A stretch of 64,000 bases of DNA from an uncultured Alphaproteobacteria bacterium (GCA_902613995.1 CACMJG010000007.1:1-64000); one strand, 5' to 3'. Shown: positions 1 to 9,573, counted from the stretch's first letter. Numbers and translations: made by a program. Notes: generated by a model from the letters alone, not told the origin.

Positions 1-1
1 G

Positions 2-262
2 GAGGTTGCAAATCTGTCTCCAAAAATAATGGAACCTCAAGATGGTGGTTTTTTGGATAGTATTAAGTCAGCAATTCAAGAGGTTTCTGATACCCAGAAG
101 CAAAGCGCTGAATTAACGAAAAACTTTGAGCTTGGTATAGAGAACGATCTGACCAAGGTTATGATTCAACAACAATTGTCTAGTTTAGGTTTTCAAATGA
201 CTTTAAACGTAAGAAATAAAGTCTTGAGCGCATATAAAGACATTATGAACATGCCTGTTTAA
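2..262 (+). CDS. fliE: Flagellar hook-basal body adaptor FliE (5' end cut by window)
   Basis: FliE joins the MS ring to the proximal rod. The C-terminal sequence FQMTLNVRNKVLSAYKDIMN followed by MPV is the family signature. FliE is usually about 100 residues. The frame stays open from base 2, upstream of the first ATG at 29, so that ATG is probably internal and the true start lies outside the window. It is followed 17 bases later by fliF, which fits the usual fliE-fliF order. Identity is firm; the start is unknown. Confidence 0.88.
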   Translation, partial: EVANLSPKIMEPQDGGFLDSIKSAIQEVSDTQKQSAELTKNFELGIENDLTKVMIQQQLSSLGFQMTLNVRNKVLSAYKDIMNMPV

Positions 263-279
263 ATTAAAAGGAAAAAATT

Positions 280-2004
280 ATGGCTGAAGAAATTCAAACT
301 ACTGAAGTAACAAAAAATTTAGTATCAAATCAAGGAATGCTGTCAAATATAAGCAACTCTTTAGAAAAAATTAAAAAATTTTCTAATGAACCTGCTGTCC
401 AAAGATCTATCCCAGTAATGATAACTTTATTTGTTATTTTTCTTGGTTTGGTTTTTTTTATATCTTTCAAAGAACCTCCTAGGACAACTTTATTTGCATC
501 ATTACCAGAACATGAGAAATCTAGAGTGATTGATGTTTTAAGGTCTAATGGAATTGATGTTTCAATTGACAGAACTACTGGTGAAATTCTAGTTCCGTCA
601 CCAGAATATTATGAAGCAAAGATGAAACTTGCCGCAGAAGGTTTGCCGAGTTCAGTTCCTCAAGGTTATGATATTCTTGAAAAAATCCCAATGGGAACAA
701 GTAGGTCAGTTGAATTTATGAAAATGAAACAGACGCAAGAAATAGAGCTTGCCAGATCGATAAATGAAATAGCTAATATTATTGGAGCAAGAGTACATCT
801 AGCAATTCCTGAAAAATCTGTTTTTGTCAGAGACTCCTCTCCCCCCACTGCATCTGTATTTGTGAAACTAGCTGATGGAAGAGCTTTAGGATTAGAGCAA
901 ATTAGATCAATTGTTCATATAGTATCATCATCAATTCCTAATATGACTTCCGATAACGTAACAGTTGTAGATCAATATGGTTCGTTATTGTCGAAACCAG
1001 AAGATGACCCAAATTTAGCAATGACAGAAAAACAGTTAGCTCATAGAGTAAAAATTGAATCAATATACAGAGAAAGAATTTTATCATTAGTTTCTCCAAT
1101 TGTTGGTGCAGGTAATTTAACGGCACAAGTAAATGTTGAAATGGATTTTACAAGCAATCAAACAACAGAAGAAATTTTTGATCCAGAGAGCATTTCGACT
1201 AGAAGTGAACAAAATAGTCAAGACGAATCCACTGATAGACCGGCAAGAGGTATTCCTGGTGCAGTAGCTAACCAAGCACCTTTAGCTGCTGATTTACAGG
1301 TTGCAGCTCCTGAAACTGGGGAACCAGCAGAATTCAAGCAAAGATCATCTAGTAATGTTAAAAACTACGAAGTTAGTAAAAAACTTAGTACAACTGTTGG
1401 TCAAATTGGAAAAATTAAGAAAGTTAAGACGGCTGTTTTAGTTAAAAACAAAATGATTGAAACTCCAGAAGGCACAGTTGTCTCTGAGCCTATAAGTGAA
1501 GAAGATAGAGAAAAAATTACTTCTCTTGTTAAAGAAGCAGTTGGTTTCAATGAGGATAGAGAAGACACAATTGTTGTAACCAGTGGAGATTTTATTCAAG
1601 AAATGGATGTTATAACAACTAAATGGTATGAACAATCATGGTTTCAAAATATGGTTGGTCAGTTATCGACTGTTCTAATTCTTGCAATCGTAACATTCGG
1701 TGCATTAAAGCCATTGTTAAATAGAATTTTAGTTCCTTCAGCTGGGACAGCTGCAGGTCCGGGTGGTACTTCTGAAGCTGATCTTGAGGCAGAAGAGGCA
1801 GAAGACGAAGTTCAAGTTCAAGAAGGCGAATCTCTTGAAGACATAAAAGCTAAACTTAAACCAAAAAAATCAACTATTTCAGCAGATATGCTTGATACGG
1901 CCAATACTTACGACGATAAAGTTGCTGTTATCAGGATGATAGTGGGAGATGAAGCTGGAAAAGTTTCAAATGTATTCAGACAACTTATGAAAAAAGATGT
2001 ATAA
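280..2004 (+). CDS. fliF: Flagellar MS-ring protein FliF
   Basis: FliF forms the MS ring in the inner membrane, the base on which the export gate and C ring assemble. The 574-residue length is normal. A first membrane segment lies at about residues 43-63 and a second at about 458-478. Between them is the long periplasmic part with the ring-building motifs, including the MKMKQTQEIELARSI helix. The acidic cytoplasmic tail ends in a FliG-binding helix. A ribosome site (aaagga) precedes the ATG by about 8 bases. It sits between fliE and fliG. Confidence 0.97.
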   Translation: MAEEIQTTEVTKNLVSNQGMLSNISNSLEKIKKFSNEPAVQRSIPVMITLFVIFLGLVFFISFKEPPRTTLFASLPEHEKSRVIDVLRSNGIDVSIDRTTGEILVPSPEYYEAKMKLAAEGLPSSVPQGYDILEKIPMGTSRSVEFMKMKQTQEIELARSINEIANIIGARVHLAIPEKSVFVRDSSPPTASVFVKLADGRALGLEQIRSIVHIVSSSIPNMTSDNVTVVDQYGSLLSKPEDDPNLAMTEKQLAHRVKIESIYRERILSLVSPIVGAGNLTAQVNVEMDFTSNQTTEEIFDPESISTRSEQNSQDESTDRPARGIPGAVANQAPLAADLQVAAPETGEPAEFKQRSSSNVKNYEVSKKLSTTVGQIGKIKKVKTAVLVKNKMIETPEGTVVSEPISEEDREKITSLVKEAVGFNEDREDTIVVTSGDFIQEMDVITTKWYEQSWFQNMVGQLSTVLILAIVTFGALKPLLNRILVPSAGTAAGPGGTSEADLEAEEAEDEVQVQEGESLEDIKAKLKPKKSTISADMLDTANTYDDKVAVIRMIVGDEAGKVSNVFRQLMKKDV

Positions 2005-2028
2005 TATAAATTAATAAGGAGTACTAAA

Positions 2029-3078
2029 ATGGCTGAAAAAGCTAAGGAAGAAAATAAAGAAGAAGAAGAAAAGTCGCAATATGAACAATTAACAAGCACT
2101 CAAAAATGTGCTATTTTGATGATGCTTTTAGGCGAGGAAGAGGCTTCAGAAATTTTAAAAAATTTGGGTCCAAAAGAAGTGCAGCAACTCGGTAAAGAGA
2201 TGTACAATGTTCAAGGTTTAGATCAGGAAACTGTTAATAGAGTTTTAGACGAATTTTTAGCCATCATAAAAACACAAACTGACTTGGGAATGGGTTCTAC
2301 AAACTACATTAGAAATGTAATGACAAAAGCTTTAGGTGAAAATAAAGCTCAGTCTGTTCTTGGAAGAATTACTCCTACTGAGAGTGACAAGCCGATAGAA
2401 ATTTTAGATTGGATGGATGCCAGATCAGTTGCAGAGTTAATTTCTGATGAACATCCTCAAATAATGGCATTGATAATTTCGTATTTAGAGCCTGGTGTTG
2501 CAGCAGATGTTTTAACTTTGCTACCCGAAGAAACTCAATCTGATATTATTCATCGCATTGCAACTCTAGAAACAGTTCAACCAGACGCTTTGGCAGAATT
2601 GGAAAGAGTTATGCAACTTAAATTTAAAACAAACACTTCATTGCGAGCCTCATCAGTCGGAGGAATAAAAGATGCTGCATCAATCATGAATTTTACAAAG
2701 CAGAATATGGAACAAAGAATCATGAAAACGTTAGGTGAAAAGGATAGAAATTTAGCTAAAGAAATTCAGGAAAGTATGTTTACCTTTGATACATTAATTT
2801 TAATGGATGATAGAAGCATGCAAACTTTATTAAGAAATGTTGATCAAGAAATTCTTATAATTGCGCTTAAAGGAACAGAAGACGAATTAAAAGATAAGAT
2901 TTTCTCGTGCATGTCTCAAAGAGCTTCGGCAAACATCAGAGATGAAATGGAAGTTCTTGGTCCACTGCGACTTACAGAAGTTCAAGAGGCTCAGAAGGCC
3001 ATCATCAATGTAGCAAGAACCATGTCAGACGAAGGAACAATTGTGCTTGCTGGAAGAGGTGGAGATGACTTCGTATGA
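2029..3078 (+). CDS. fliG: Flagellar motor switch protein FliG
   Basis: FliG is the C-ring protein that contacts the stator and generates torque. It has 349 residues, with the EHPQ motif of the middle domain at residues 141-144 and the charged C-terminal torque helix region (MDDRSMQTLLRNVDQEIL). A strong ribosome site (taaggag) lies before the ATG. The N-terminus has an extra run of Lys and Glu (about 15 residues) before the conserved start LTSTQKCAILMMLLGEEEAS. The stop overlaps the start of the next gene by 4 bases. Confidence 0.97.
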   Translation: MAEKAKEENKEEEEKSQYEQLTSTQKCAILMMLLGEEEASEILKNLGPKEVQQLGKEMYNVQGLDQETVNRVLDEFLAIIKTQTDLGMGSTNYIRNVMTKALGENKAQSVLGRITPTESDKPIEILDWMDARSVAELISDEHPQIMALIISYLEPGVAADVLTLLPEETQSDIIHRIATLETVQPDALAELERVMQLKFKTNTSLRASSVGGIKDAASIMNFTKQNMEQRIMKTLGEKDRNLAKEIQESMFTFDTLILMDDRSMQTLLRNVDQEILIIALKGTEDELKDKIFSCMSQRASANIRDEMEVLGPLRLTEVQEAQKAIINVARTMSDEGTIVLAGRGGDDFV

Positions 3079-3938
3079 TGCCACTCACAGACAAAACTGA
3101 AGCTCAGGAAAAAAGTGATGAAAAAATTTCTGGAGCACTAAGCACTGAAGAAATTGTTAGTTTATTAAATAAAAGTAATAAAGACTTCGTAAAAGAGTCA
3201 GATATCACTTCTAACATTACTAATTTGTTTAAAAAAGTTACTCCGTTATCCCTTGCACAAAAAAATCAAGAAATAACATCTGAAAAAAAAGAGGTAACAA
3301 AAGATTTAAATGAGGTTTCTGAAAGTAACGAAAAGCAACAAAAAAGTGATGTTATCGATGAAAAAAAACCAGAAAATGAAAAAATATATACAGAAGCAGA
3401 AGCACAAAAATTAGCCAATGACTTAGCAAAACAATATTACAATAATGGTTATAAACTTGGAGTACAAAAAACTACCGAAGAGCTTCAAAAAGGAGAAAAA
3501 TCACTTGCTGTGACTCTTAAAAATACAACTGATAATATTTTTAAAATGACACCAGAATTTGTTAATGAATTAAACAAATCAATAACTAATTTACTTTCAA
3601 ATTTATCAAAAGAAATTTTAGGTTACGAGATAGATAACAACAATAAATTTTTTCAAGAAAAAATTAAGCAAGTTGTTAATTCAGTTGAAAACTCAATTGA
3701 AAATATTGTAGTTTTTTTAAATCCAAAAGATTTTGAAGCTATAAAAGTTTACAACAGTAAAAATAATTTAAGTTTGTCATTTGAAATCAATCAAGATGCA
3801 AAACTTGAACGAGGTGATATGAGAATAAAATCAGGATCAATAGAGATGAGTGACATTGTTTCTAAAAAAATTAAATTTTCAATACCTGATGAAATTGAGA
3901 AAGATCTTGAAGATGCCAAATTAAATTCTCAAAAATAA
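3075..3938 (+). CDS. fliH: Flagellar export regulator FliH (divergent)
   Basis: FliH binds and regulates the export ATPase FliI. Overall similarity is weak, as is usual for FliH. Position between fliG and fliI, length (287 residues), a charged low-complexity N-terminal half, and the C-terminal FliH/YscL-type part (LNKSITNLLSNLSKEILGYE, then NPKDFEAI and LERGDMRIKSGSIEMS) support the call. It starts at ATGATG overlapping the fliG stop, which implies translational coupling. The N-terminal half is rich in Lys, Glu and Asn and is probably disordered. Confidence 0.88.
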   Translation: MMPLTDKTEAQEKSDEKISGALSTEEIVSLLNKSNKDFVKESDITSNITNLFKKVTPLSLAQKNQEITSEKKEVTKDLNEVSESNEKQQKSDVIDEKKPENEKIYTEAEAQKLANDLAKQYYNNGYKLGVQKTTEELQKGEKSLAVTLKNTTDNIFKMTPEFVNELNKSITNLLSNLSKEILGYEIDNNNKFFQEKIKQVVNSVENSIENIVVFLNPKDFEAIKVYNSKNNLSLSFEINQDAKLERGDMRIKSGSIEMSDIVSKKIKFSIPDEIEKDLEDAKLNSQK

Positions 3939-3962
3939 ACTTTTATTTAGAATTAAATATAA

Positions 3963-5282
3963 ATGATTATAGCAAAAAAAATACTTCAGACTATAGATTC
4001 ACACACTATATCTCAACACAGGATCTATAAGAGTAAAACATCAAAATATGACGGTAAAGTTGTCGAATGTGAAGCATTTCCAGCACCAATCGGGACAACA
4101 TGTGAAATAGAATGTAATGACAAATCTATAGTCACAGGAGAAATCATTGGTTTCAAAGAAAATAAAAATATTATTGCCGTTCATGAAAATAATGCAAATA
4201 TAATTTTAGGATCTGAAATAAGAGTCTTAAATTCATCAAATGATGTAATTGTGGGTCCCCATTTACTTGGAAGGGTTTTAGATGCTTTTGGGAATCCAAT
4301 AGATGGAGGCGCAAAAATAAATGACTCTTCAGAAACATGGCCAATTAATGGAAAACCCAATAACCCAATGTCAAAAAAACCAATAAATGCAGTGCTAGAT
4401 GTTGGTATTAGAGCGATCAATTCACTTTTTACTGTAGGAAGAGGCCAAAGGCTTGGAATTATTGCAGGTTCTGGAGTTGGAAAATCTATTTTACTTGGAA
4501 TGATGACTAAGTTTACTGACGCTGATGTTGTTGTTGTAGCACTGATCGGAGAAAGAGGAAGAGAGTTAGGCAATTTTGTATCAGAAATATTGAATGACGA
4601 ATCAAGAAAAAGAACTGTCACCGTAGCCGTGCCAGCAGACAAATCGCCATTATTAAGAATTAAAGGAGCAGAAAGAGCAACTTCAATTGCAGAATATTTT
4701 AGGTCTAAAGGAAAAAACGTTTTGCTTATTATGGACTCTCTTACCAGAATAGCTCATGCTAAAAGAGAGGTGGGGTTGGCACTCGGTGAACAACCTACTT
4801 CAAAAGGATACCCAACATCTGTAATTTCAATGATTCCAAATCTTATCGAAAGAACTGGAGCCGGTTCAACAAATGAAGGAACTATAACAAGTTTCTATAC
4901 AATACTTGCAGATTCTGATGATACGAACGATCCTGTAGTAGACACTGCCAGGGCAATATTAGATGGACATATTGTATTATCTAGAGAACTTGCACAACTT
5001 GGAATTTTTCCTGCAATTGATTTAAATCAATCATTAAGTAGAGTAATGAATTCTATTGTTACCGAAGAACATCAAAATCAGTCTGAATTAGTAAAAAAAT
5101 TATACTCCATATATCAAGAAAACAAAGATCTCATTCTTATGGGGGGATATGCCCAAGGGCAAAACCCTGAAATTGATAGTGCATTAAATAATTGGAATAA
5201 AATTTGCAGCCATATTAAACAACACTTTAAAAAAAAATCGAGTTTTGAAGACAGCATAACAAGCTTGAAAAAAATTAACTGA
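3963..5282 (+). CDS. fliI: Flagellum-specific export ATPase FliI
   Basis: FliI is the F1-beta-like ATPase of the flagellar type III export apparatus. Walker A is GSGVGKS at residues 169-175. Walker B ends at Asp258 in LLIMDSLTR. The signature GERGRELGNFV and the conserved LPAIDLNQSLSRVM-type stretch (here FPAIDLNQSLSRVM) follow. The 439-residue length is normal. It lies between fliH and fliJ with short gaps. Confidence 0.97.
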   Translation: MIIAKKILQTIDSHTISQHRIYKSKTSKYDGKVVECEAFPAPIGTTCEIECNDKSIVTGEIIGFKENKNIIAVHENNANIILGSEIRVLNSSNDVIVGPHLLGRVLDAFGNPIDGGAKINDSSETWPINGKPNNPMSKKPINAVLDVGIRAINSLFTVGRGQRLGIIAGSGVGKSILLGMMTKFTDADVVVVALIGERGRELGNFVSEILNDESRKRTVTVAVPADKSPLLRIKGAERATSIAEYFRSKGKNVLLIMDSLTRIAHAKREVGLALGEQPTSKGYPTSVISMIPNLIERTGAGSTNEGTITSFYTILADSDDTNDPVVDTARAILDGHIVLSRELAQLGIFPAIDLNQSLSRVMNSIVTEEHQNQSELVKKLYSIYQENKDLILMGGYAQGQNPEIDSALNNWNKICSHIKQHFKKKSSFEDSITSLKKIN

Positions 5283-5286
5283 TGAC

Positions 5287-5700
5287 ATGAAAAAAAATAA
5301 ATATGATATTTTTTTAACTCTCAAAAAATTAAAGAAAAATAAGCTACTTAACAATTTATCTTCACTAAATGATGAAAAAAAAAGGTTAGATTTTGTAAAA
5401 GAGACGTTAAATGAAATGTTAAATCAAAGCGCTGTAGAGGAATCTGGTGAACTTTCAGGTTCAGATTTAAAATTTAGAGCTTCTTTTACCAGCAATTTAA
5501 TAAATAAACTTGAGGTTTCAAAAAATAGGGAAATTCACGTTTTAGACGAAATTACTCATAATCTAAAAGAAATAGTAAAAATTGAAAAACAAAAAGAAAA
5601 AATACGTGACAAAAAAAAATTTATTAAAATTCAAGAAGGAAAAGTAAAAGAATTAAAAAAAGAAAATTATTTCAAACCTAAAAATTCAGTTTCTCTTTAA
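5287..5700 (+). CDS. fliJ: FliJ-like export chaperone
   Basis: This is a 137-residue, highly charged, almost wholly helical coiled-coil protein directly after fliI. FliJ proteins have this size, composition and position and escort late export substrates to the FliI/FlhA machinery. Sequence identity alone would not be enough; the call rests on context and predicted coiled coil. Lys and Glu dominate, which may in part reflect the AT-rich codon bias. A sigma-54-type promoter for the next gene begins right after its stop. Confidence 0.8.
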   Translation: MKKNKYDIFLTLKKLKKNKLLNNLSSLNDEKKRLDFVKETLNEMLNQSAVEESGELSGSDLKFRASFTSNLINKLEVSKNREIHVLDEITHNLKEIVKIEKQKEKIRDKKKFIKIQEGKVKELKKENYFKPKNSVSL

Positions 5701-5703
5701 TAG

Positions 5704-5719
5704 TGGCATTATAATTGCA
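5704..5719 (+). promoter_or_regulatory. Sigma-54 (-24/-12) promoter before fliK
   Basis: The sequence TGGCATTATAATTGCA has GG at 5705-5706 and GC at 5717-5718 with exactly 10 bases between, matching the sigma-54 consensus TGGCAC-N5-TTGC. Predicted transcription start is near 5730. That leaves a 14-base leader with an AAGGGG ribosome site before the fliK ATG at 5744. rpoN is in this window at 19578. Confidence 0.82.
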
Positions 5720-5743
5720 GAATTGCTTTAACAAGGGGCAATT

Positions 5744-7054
5744 ATGGTTGCAATAAAAAATGATACTAGCAAAAACATAAATTTCGTAAACTCAAGTTTA
5801 CATTCTGAAAAAACAAATGAGCTATTTGCTGAACTCTTTGCACTAATAAATACAAATAGTTTAGATCCTGAAAATAAAAATTTGCTGAAAGATATAGTCT
5901 TACAAAAAACTGATACCGAAGGATTTTTGGATGTAAATAAAAATATCTCTGAAAAGAGTTTGTTAGAAGTAACTTCCGAGCAGAAAAATAAATTAGAGGT
6001 AACAGATTCTGAATACGAGACTGCTAAATCACTTATAGAAGTATTTTATAAAGAAGTTGGTATTGTCGAACCTTTGAATCAAACAAAAAATTCTAATCCA
6101 AACAGTTTAAATCAAAATCCAAAATCATTATTAAATAAAAATTTTACTACAGGAGAAAAAAAAATAGCTGTAGAGAATAAATTGGATTTTGATGAATCTG
6201 ATTTAGCTTTTAAAAATGATAATTCAAAAAAAATTGTTATAAATATAATTAAAGATCCTTCATCTTCAAAAAAAATTAAGAAAAATGAAAACGATCCAAA
6301 GTATTATACAGAAAATAAAAGTCAAATTGATAGTAAAGTATTAAAGCAGCAAAATGAATTTAATTACAAAGCCAAGAATTCAAACTTTGAAACTGCTATT
6401 ATTAACAAGAAAATAAACAAAAAGAATAAACAATTTAAAGTTTCAGCAAAAGATAAAATCGAACACAAAGACCTTGTTACAACACAAGTCAAAATCGAGA
6501 ATAGAAAAAATACTAATTTTTCACAAATTGTAAAAAAATCAGCAGAAAATCAAATAGGTCAGAAAAGAGATATCAACAATAAAGATTTTTCAAAAACTCT
6601 GGAAACTAAAGACAATCAGATGCAAAATAAAGGACAAATCTTTTTAGATTTATTAGAGAGTAGCTGGGGCGAAAAATTCTCTAGAATTATAAAAAATGCT
6701 GTTAATAATGGTGTAAACAAATTAGAAATTCAGGTTAAACCCAAAAATTTAGGCAAATTAAACCTCGAAGTTTCTGTAAAAAATAGTGTCACAGCCATTA
6801 ATATTGGTTCAGAGAATCAAGATGTTGTAAGTCTTCTTAATGAAAATCTTCCAAAACTTTTAGAATCAATTGATAAAGAAAGCAAAAGTTTCTCAAGTAA
6901 TATGAATAATGAAAACAACAATAGTAATTATTTTAACCAAAGAAATGAAAGAGAAAATTTTTTGTCGAGCAATGAGATTTCTAAAAAGAATAAAAAAATT
7001 GTTGAAAATAAAAATCAAAAATTTAGTAATCATAATATTGATGTAAATGCCTAA
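5744..7054 (+). CDS. fliK: Flagellar hook-length control protein FliK
   Basis: FliK is the secreted ruler that sets hook length and switches export specificity. The 436-residue protein has a long low-complexity Asn/Lys-rich N-terminal part. The conserved C-terminal hook-length domain is at about residues 300-380 (GVNKLEIQVKPKNLGKLNLE). The tail is again Asn-rich, which is typical. It has its own sigma-54 promoter and a strong ribosome site, and lies between fliJ and fliL in the usual order. Confidence 0.92.
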   Translation: MVAIKNDTSKNINFVNSSLHSEKTNELFAELFALINTNSLDPENKNLLKDIVLQKTDTEGFLDVNKNISEKSLLEVTSEQKNKLEVTDSEYETAKSLIEVFYKEVGIVEPLNQTKNSNPNSLNQNPKSLLNKNFTTGEKKIAVENKLDFDESDLAFKNDNSKKIVINIIKDPSSSKKIKKNENDPKYYTENKSQIDSKVLKQQNEFNYKAKNSNFETAIINKKINKKNKQFKVSAKDKIEHKDLVTTQVKIENRKNTNFSQIVKKSAENQIGQKRDINNKDFSKTLETKDNQMQNKGQIFLDLLESSWGEKFSRIIKNAVNNGVNKLEIQVKPKNLGKLNLEVSVKNSVTAINIGSENQDVVSLLNENLPKLLESIDKESKSFSSNMNNENNNSNYFNQRNERENFLSSNEISKKNKKIVENKNQKFSNHNIDVNA

Positions 7055-7081
7055 TTAATTTAAAATATTAAGGAGAGAATA

Positions 7082-7714
7082 ATGGCAGAAGAGAATAATC
7101 AAGAAAATGAAAAGAAATCACCCTTAAAATTAATTTTGATGATTGTTGGTGGCATAGTTCTTCTTGGAACAGGTATTGGAGTTGGAATTTTTATGGGTGG
7201 TGGAGGAGATACAGATCCATCAGCCGAGATATCTCAAATTATTGAAAAAAAAGAAAATCCTGAACAATCAAAAAATGATGATGAAGAAAATATTGATGAG
7301 GCTGCTGCTGAATGCGCGGAAGAGGAAAAGGATGAAGAGGGTAATTGTCCTACAGGTCCAAAGAAGATTCCAAAAATCACACCTGAAGAGGAAATCTTTA
7401 CAACAACGTATTATGAATTTCCTGGAAATTTCACAGCGAATTTAAAGGGCTCAAAAAAGTTTCTCCAACTCTCAGTTGGCGTTTCAACTCAATATGACGA
7501 ACAAGTAATGGTAAATGTAGAAAGTCATCAACTTGCTCTGAGATCTGAAATATTAACCATCATGTCCGAATTTTCTTCTGAGGACATTGCTGGTAAAGAG
7601 GGTAAAAATAATTTGGCTGAATCATTGAGAGATGGAATTAATGAGGTTCTTGTAAAAGTTGAAGGCTTTGGTGGAATCGAGAATGTACATTTTACCTCAT
7701 TTGTAGTACAATAG
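7082..7714 (+). CDS. fliL: Flagellar stator-associated protein FliL
   Basis: FliL is an inner-membrane protein that surrounds stator units. It has 210 residues with a short charged N-terminus, one membrane segment at about residues 14-38 rich in Gly, an acidic linker, and the periplasmic FliL domain (FLQLSVGVSTQYDE, then RDGINEVL and VHFTSFVVQ at the end). The linker contains two Cys residues (ECAEEEKDEEGNC), unusual for FliL. A strong AAGGAGA ribosome site precedes the ATG. Confidence 0.93.
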   Translation: MAEENNQENEKKSPLKLILMIVGGIVLLGTGIGVGIFMGGGGDTDPSAEISQIIEKKENPEQSKNDDEENIDEAAAECAEEEKDEEGNCPTGPKKIPKITPEEEIFTTTYYEFPGNFTANLKGSKKFLQLSVGVSTQYDEQVMVNVESHQLALRSEILTIMSEFSSEDIAGKEGKNNLAESLRDGINEVLVKVEGFGGIENVHFTSFVVQ

Positions 7715-7726
7715 GAAACTATAATT

Positions 7727-8704
7727 ATGTCTGAACCATCAAGGAAATTATCAACCGAAGAAGTCAACGCTTTAATGGACGGACTTAAATCAGGCGATTT
7801 AAGTGCATCAACTTCAGTTAAGGATGGGACTGCAATTGAATACAAAAAATTTAATTTCGGCTCAGACGATCTTTCACTTTTGGGAGACTATTACGCTTTA
7901 AGACTTATAAACGAGAGGTTCGCAAGAACGGTAAGAGGAGTCTTTCTCCCTTTGCTAAGAGTTCAACCTAGAATAAGTTCGTTTCCCCCAGAAGTAAAAT
8001 CTTTCGAAGAATACAGTTCTGGTTTAGACGCATTTATGAGTTTAACAAACAGTAGAATTGACGAGTTAAGAGGTTCCATGCTGACCGTTCTACCACCATC
8101 TTTTGTTAGTCTTTGTACAAGTAGTAGATATGGAGGAAAATTAGAGGTTAATGATGCTTCGAGAACTGAATTTACTGCAACCGAAGAAAAAATAATCGAA
8201 GTTATAAATAATGGAATCTCACAGGTTCTTGAACAATGTTGGAAAGATTTAACGCCTATTTCAATCAAATTTCAAAGTAGAGAACAAAATCCACAGTTTG
8301 CTGCTTTTGTAGAATCTACAGATTTAGTTATAGTATGTTCATTTGTGATGCAGTTACCTAATATTGACTCAATGTCTTTTGATGTGGTTTACCCACTTCA
8401 AACACTTAAACCAGTTTCATCTTTACTTAGATCCAGAGTTCAATCTGATGTAGTCGAATCTAACATGACATGGAGAGATAAGTTAGAAAAAGCAGTATTA
8501 GAAATTCCCTTATTAGTCAAAAGTAATCTTAGCGAACCAGTTGTCTCAATGTCTAAATTGCTGAGAATGAAGGCAGGAGATACATTAAATGTAAATTTAG
8601 AAGATACAGTCGATTTTTATGTTGAAAATCAAAAATACTTTAAAGCTGAAATGGGAGAACTTAACGGTAATGCTTCAGTGAAGCTTGCTACACGAAATAA
8701 CTAA
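7727..8704 (+). CDS. fliM: Flagellar motor switch protein FliM
   Basis: FliM is the C-ring switch protein that binds CheY-P. The N-terminal peptide LSTEEVNALMDGLKSG at about residues 7-22 corresponds to the CheY-binding segment (LSQxEIDALL). The middle CheC-like domain and the C-terminal SpoA domain follow, for a total of 325 residues. It lies 12 bases after fliL and 11 before fliN. Confidence 0.96.
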   Translation: MSEPSRKLSTEEVNALMDGLKSGDLSASTSVKDGTAIEYKKFNFGSDDLSLLGDYYALRLINERFARTVRGVFLPLLRVQPRISSFPPEVKSFEEYSSGLDAFMSLTNSRIDELRGSMLTVLPPSFVSLCTSSRYGGKLEVNDASRTEFTATEEKIIEVINNGISQVLEQCWKDLTPISIKFQSREQNPQFAAFVESTDLVIVCSFVMQLPNIDSMSFDVVYPLQTLKPVSSLLRSRVQSDVVESNMTWRDKLEKAVLEIPLLVKSNLSEPVVSMSKLLRMKAGDTLNVNLEDTVDFYVENQKYFKAEMGELNGNASVKLATRNN

Positions 8705-8715
8705 GGAGAAAAATT

Positions 8716-9117
8716 ATGAATGCAGAAACAGCAGAAAAAGACAAAAATCAGACCGAACAAGCTCAGGAAGAAACTAAGGCACCTGAAGCATCAGTTGAAA
8801 ATCAAGCAAATAAATCTGAGACAGAATCCTCTAAAACTTCAGATAAAAACACTGCAGCGGTTAGTAATTTAAGACTTCTGGAAAACATCGAAGTAAAACT
8901 TACTGTTGAAGTTGGAAATACAGAAATTAAAATCAAAGATTTACTAAGATTAAATGAAGGATCTGTTGTTGAATTAGACAGATTAGCTGGAGACGCTTTA
9001 GATATTTTAGCAAATGGGACAAAAATTGCTAAAGGCGAAGTTGTCATGGTTGGTGAAAAATTTGGCATAAGGTTTACTGAAGTTGCAACCCCAGAGGAAC
9101 TAATTGAAAACTTATAA
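8716..9117 (+). CDS. fliN: Flagellar motor switch protein FliN
   Basis: FliN forms the lower C ring with FliM. The first 50 residues are an acidic, Gln/Glu-rich tail. The SpoA domain occupies about residues 55-130 (IEVKLTVEVGNTEIKIKDLL, then GSVVELDRLAGD and KFGIRFTEV). An AAGGAGA ribosome site precedes the ATG. A hairpin with a T run follows the stop, and the next gene has its own promoter. Confidence 0.95.
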   Translation: MNAETAEKDKNQTEQAQEETKAPEASVENQANKSETESSKTSDKNTAAVSNLRLLENIEVKLTVEVGNTEIKIKDLLRLNEGSVVELDRLAGDALDILANGTKIAKGEVVMVGEKFGIRFTEVATPEELIENL

Positions 9118-9118
9118 T

Positions 9119-9142
9119 TGTCAGCAAATTGACATTTTTTTT
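9119..9142 (+). terminator. Weak rho-independent terminator after fliN
   Basis: TGTCA at 9119-9123 and TGACA at 9130-9134 form a 5-bp stem around a 6-base loop, followed at once by eight T residues (9135-9142). The stem is short but the T run is perfect. It lies 2 bases past the fliN stop and before a sigma-54 promoter, so it would separate fliK-fliN from fliO-flhB transcription, at least partly. Confidence 0.55.
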
Positions 9143-9197
9143 CTTCAGTGATTAATTTATCAATAAAATCAGTTACTTAAAGAGATCGCTATTGTTT

Positions 9198-9213
9198 CGG
9201 CAAGGTTTTTGCA
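9198..9213 (+). promoter_or_regulatory. Sigma-54 promoter before fliO
   Basis: CGGCAAGGTTTTTGCA has GG at 9199-9200 and GC at 9211-9212 with 10 bases between. The predicted start near 9224 leaves a 23-base leader with an AGAGGGG ribosome site before the fliO ATG at 9247. The site lies in a 129-base gap, the longest inside the flagellar block. Confidence 0.78.
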
Positions 9214-9246
9214 TCTTTCTTGTATTAACTAATCAAGAGGGGAAAA

Positions 9247-9573
9247 ATGCCAGAATATGTTGGTCCAAGTTTATCAAACTATTTACTTGTGTTAGGATTT
9301 TTAGCTCTGCTTTTTGTAGGCTTGTATTATATAAAGAAGAACAAACACATAATCTCAAGAACCATTAATTCAAAGAAAAGAATGAAAGTATCTGAAGTTA
9401 CCCTATTGGGACAGGGTGATAGAGCTTTAATCTTAAATTTAGATAATAAAGATTATCTTTTTATTTCTGGGAAAAATTCTGGTTCTTTATTGACAGAAAT
9501 AAAAAACAACAGTCCTAAAGGGAACCATCTTGAGAAAGTATTTGAAAATAGGCTAAGAAATGAAAAAAATTAA
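9247..9573 (+). CDS. fliO: Flagellar export protein FliO
   Basis: FliO is a small membrane protein that helps FliP assemble in the export gate. It has 108 residues: one N-terminal membrane segment at about residues 9-29, then a basic stretch and a short cytoplasmic domain with LLGQGDRALILNLDNKDYLF, the FliO core. Its last 14 bases overlap fliP. The position before fliP makes the call safe. Confidence 0.88.
   Translation: MPEYVGPSLSNYLLVLGFLALLFVGLYYIKKNKHIISRTINSKKRMKVSEVTLLGQGDRALILNLDNKDYLFISGKNSGSLLTEIKNNSPKGNHLEKVFENRLRNEKN

Noticed and set aside
4181-4642. 153-residue open frame on the minus strand within fliI
   Set aside because: It lies wholly inside a certain gene, has a Ser/Pro/Thr-rich shadow composition and no ribosome site.
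9063-9080. TTTGGCATAAGGTTTACTG in fliN as a sigma-54 site
   Set aside because: There is no GC at 10 bases after GG, and it lies within coding sequence.
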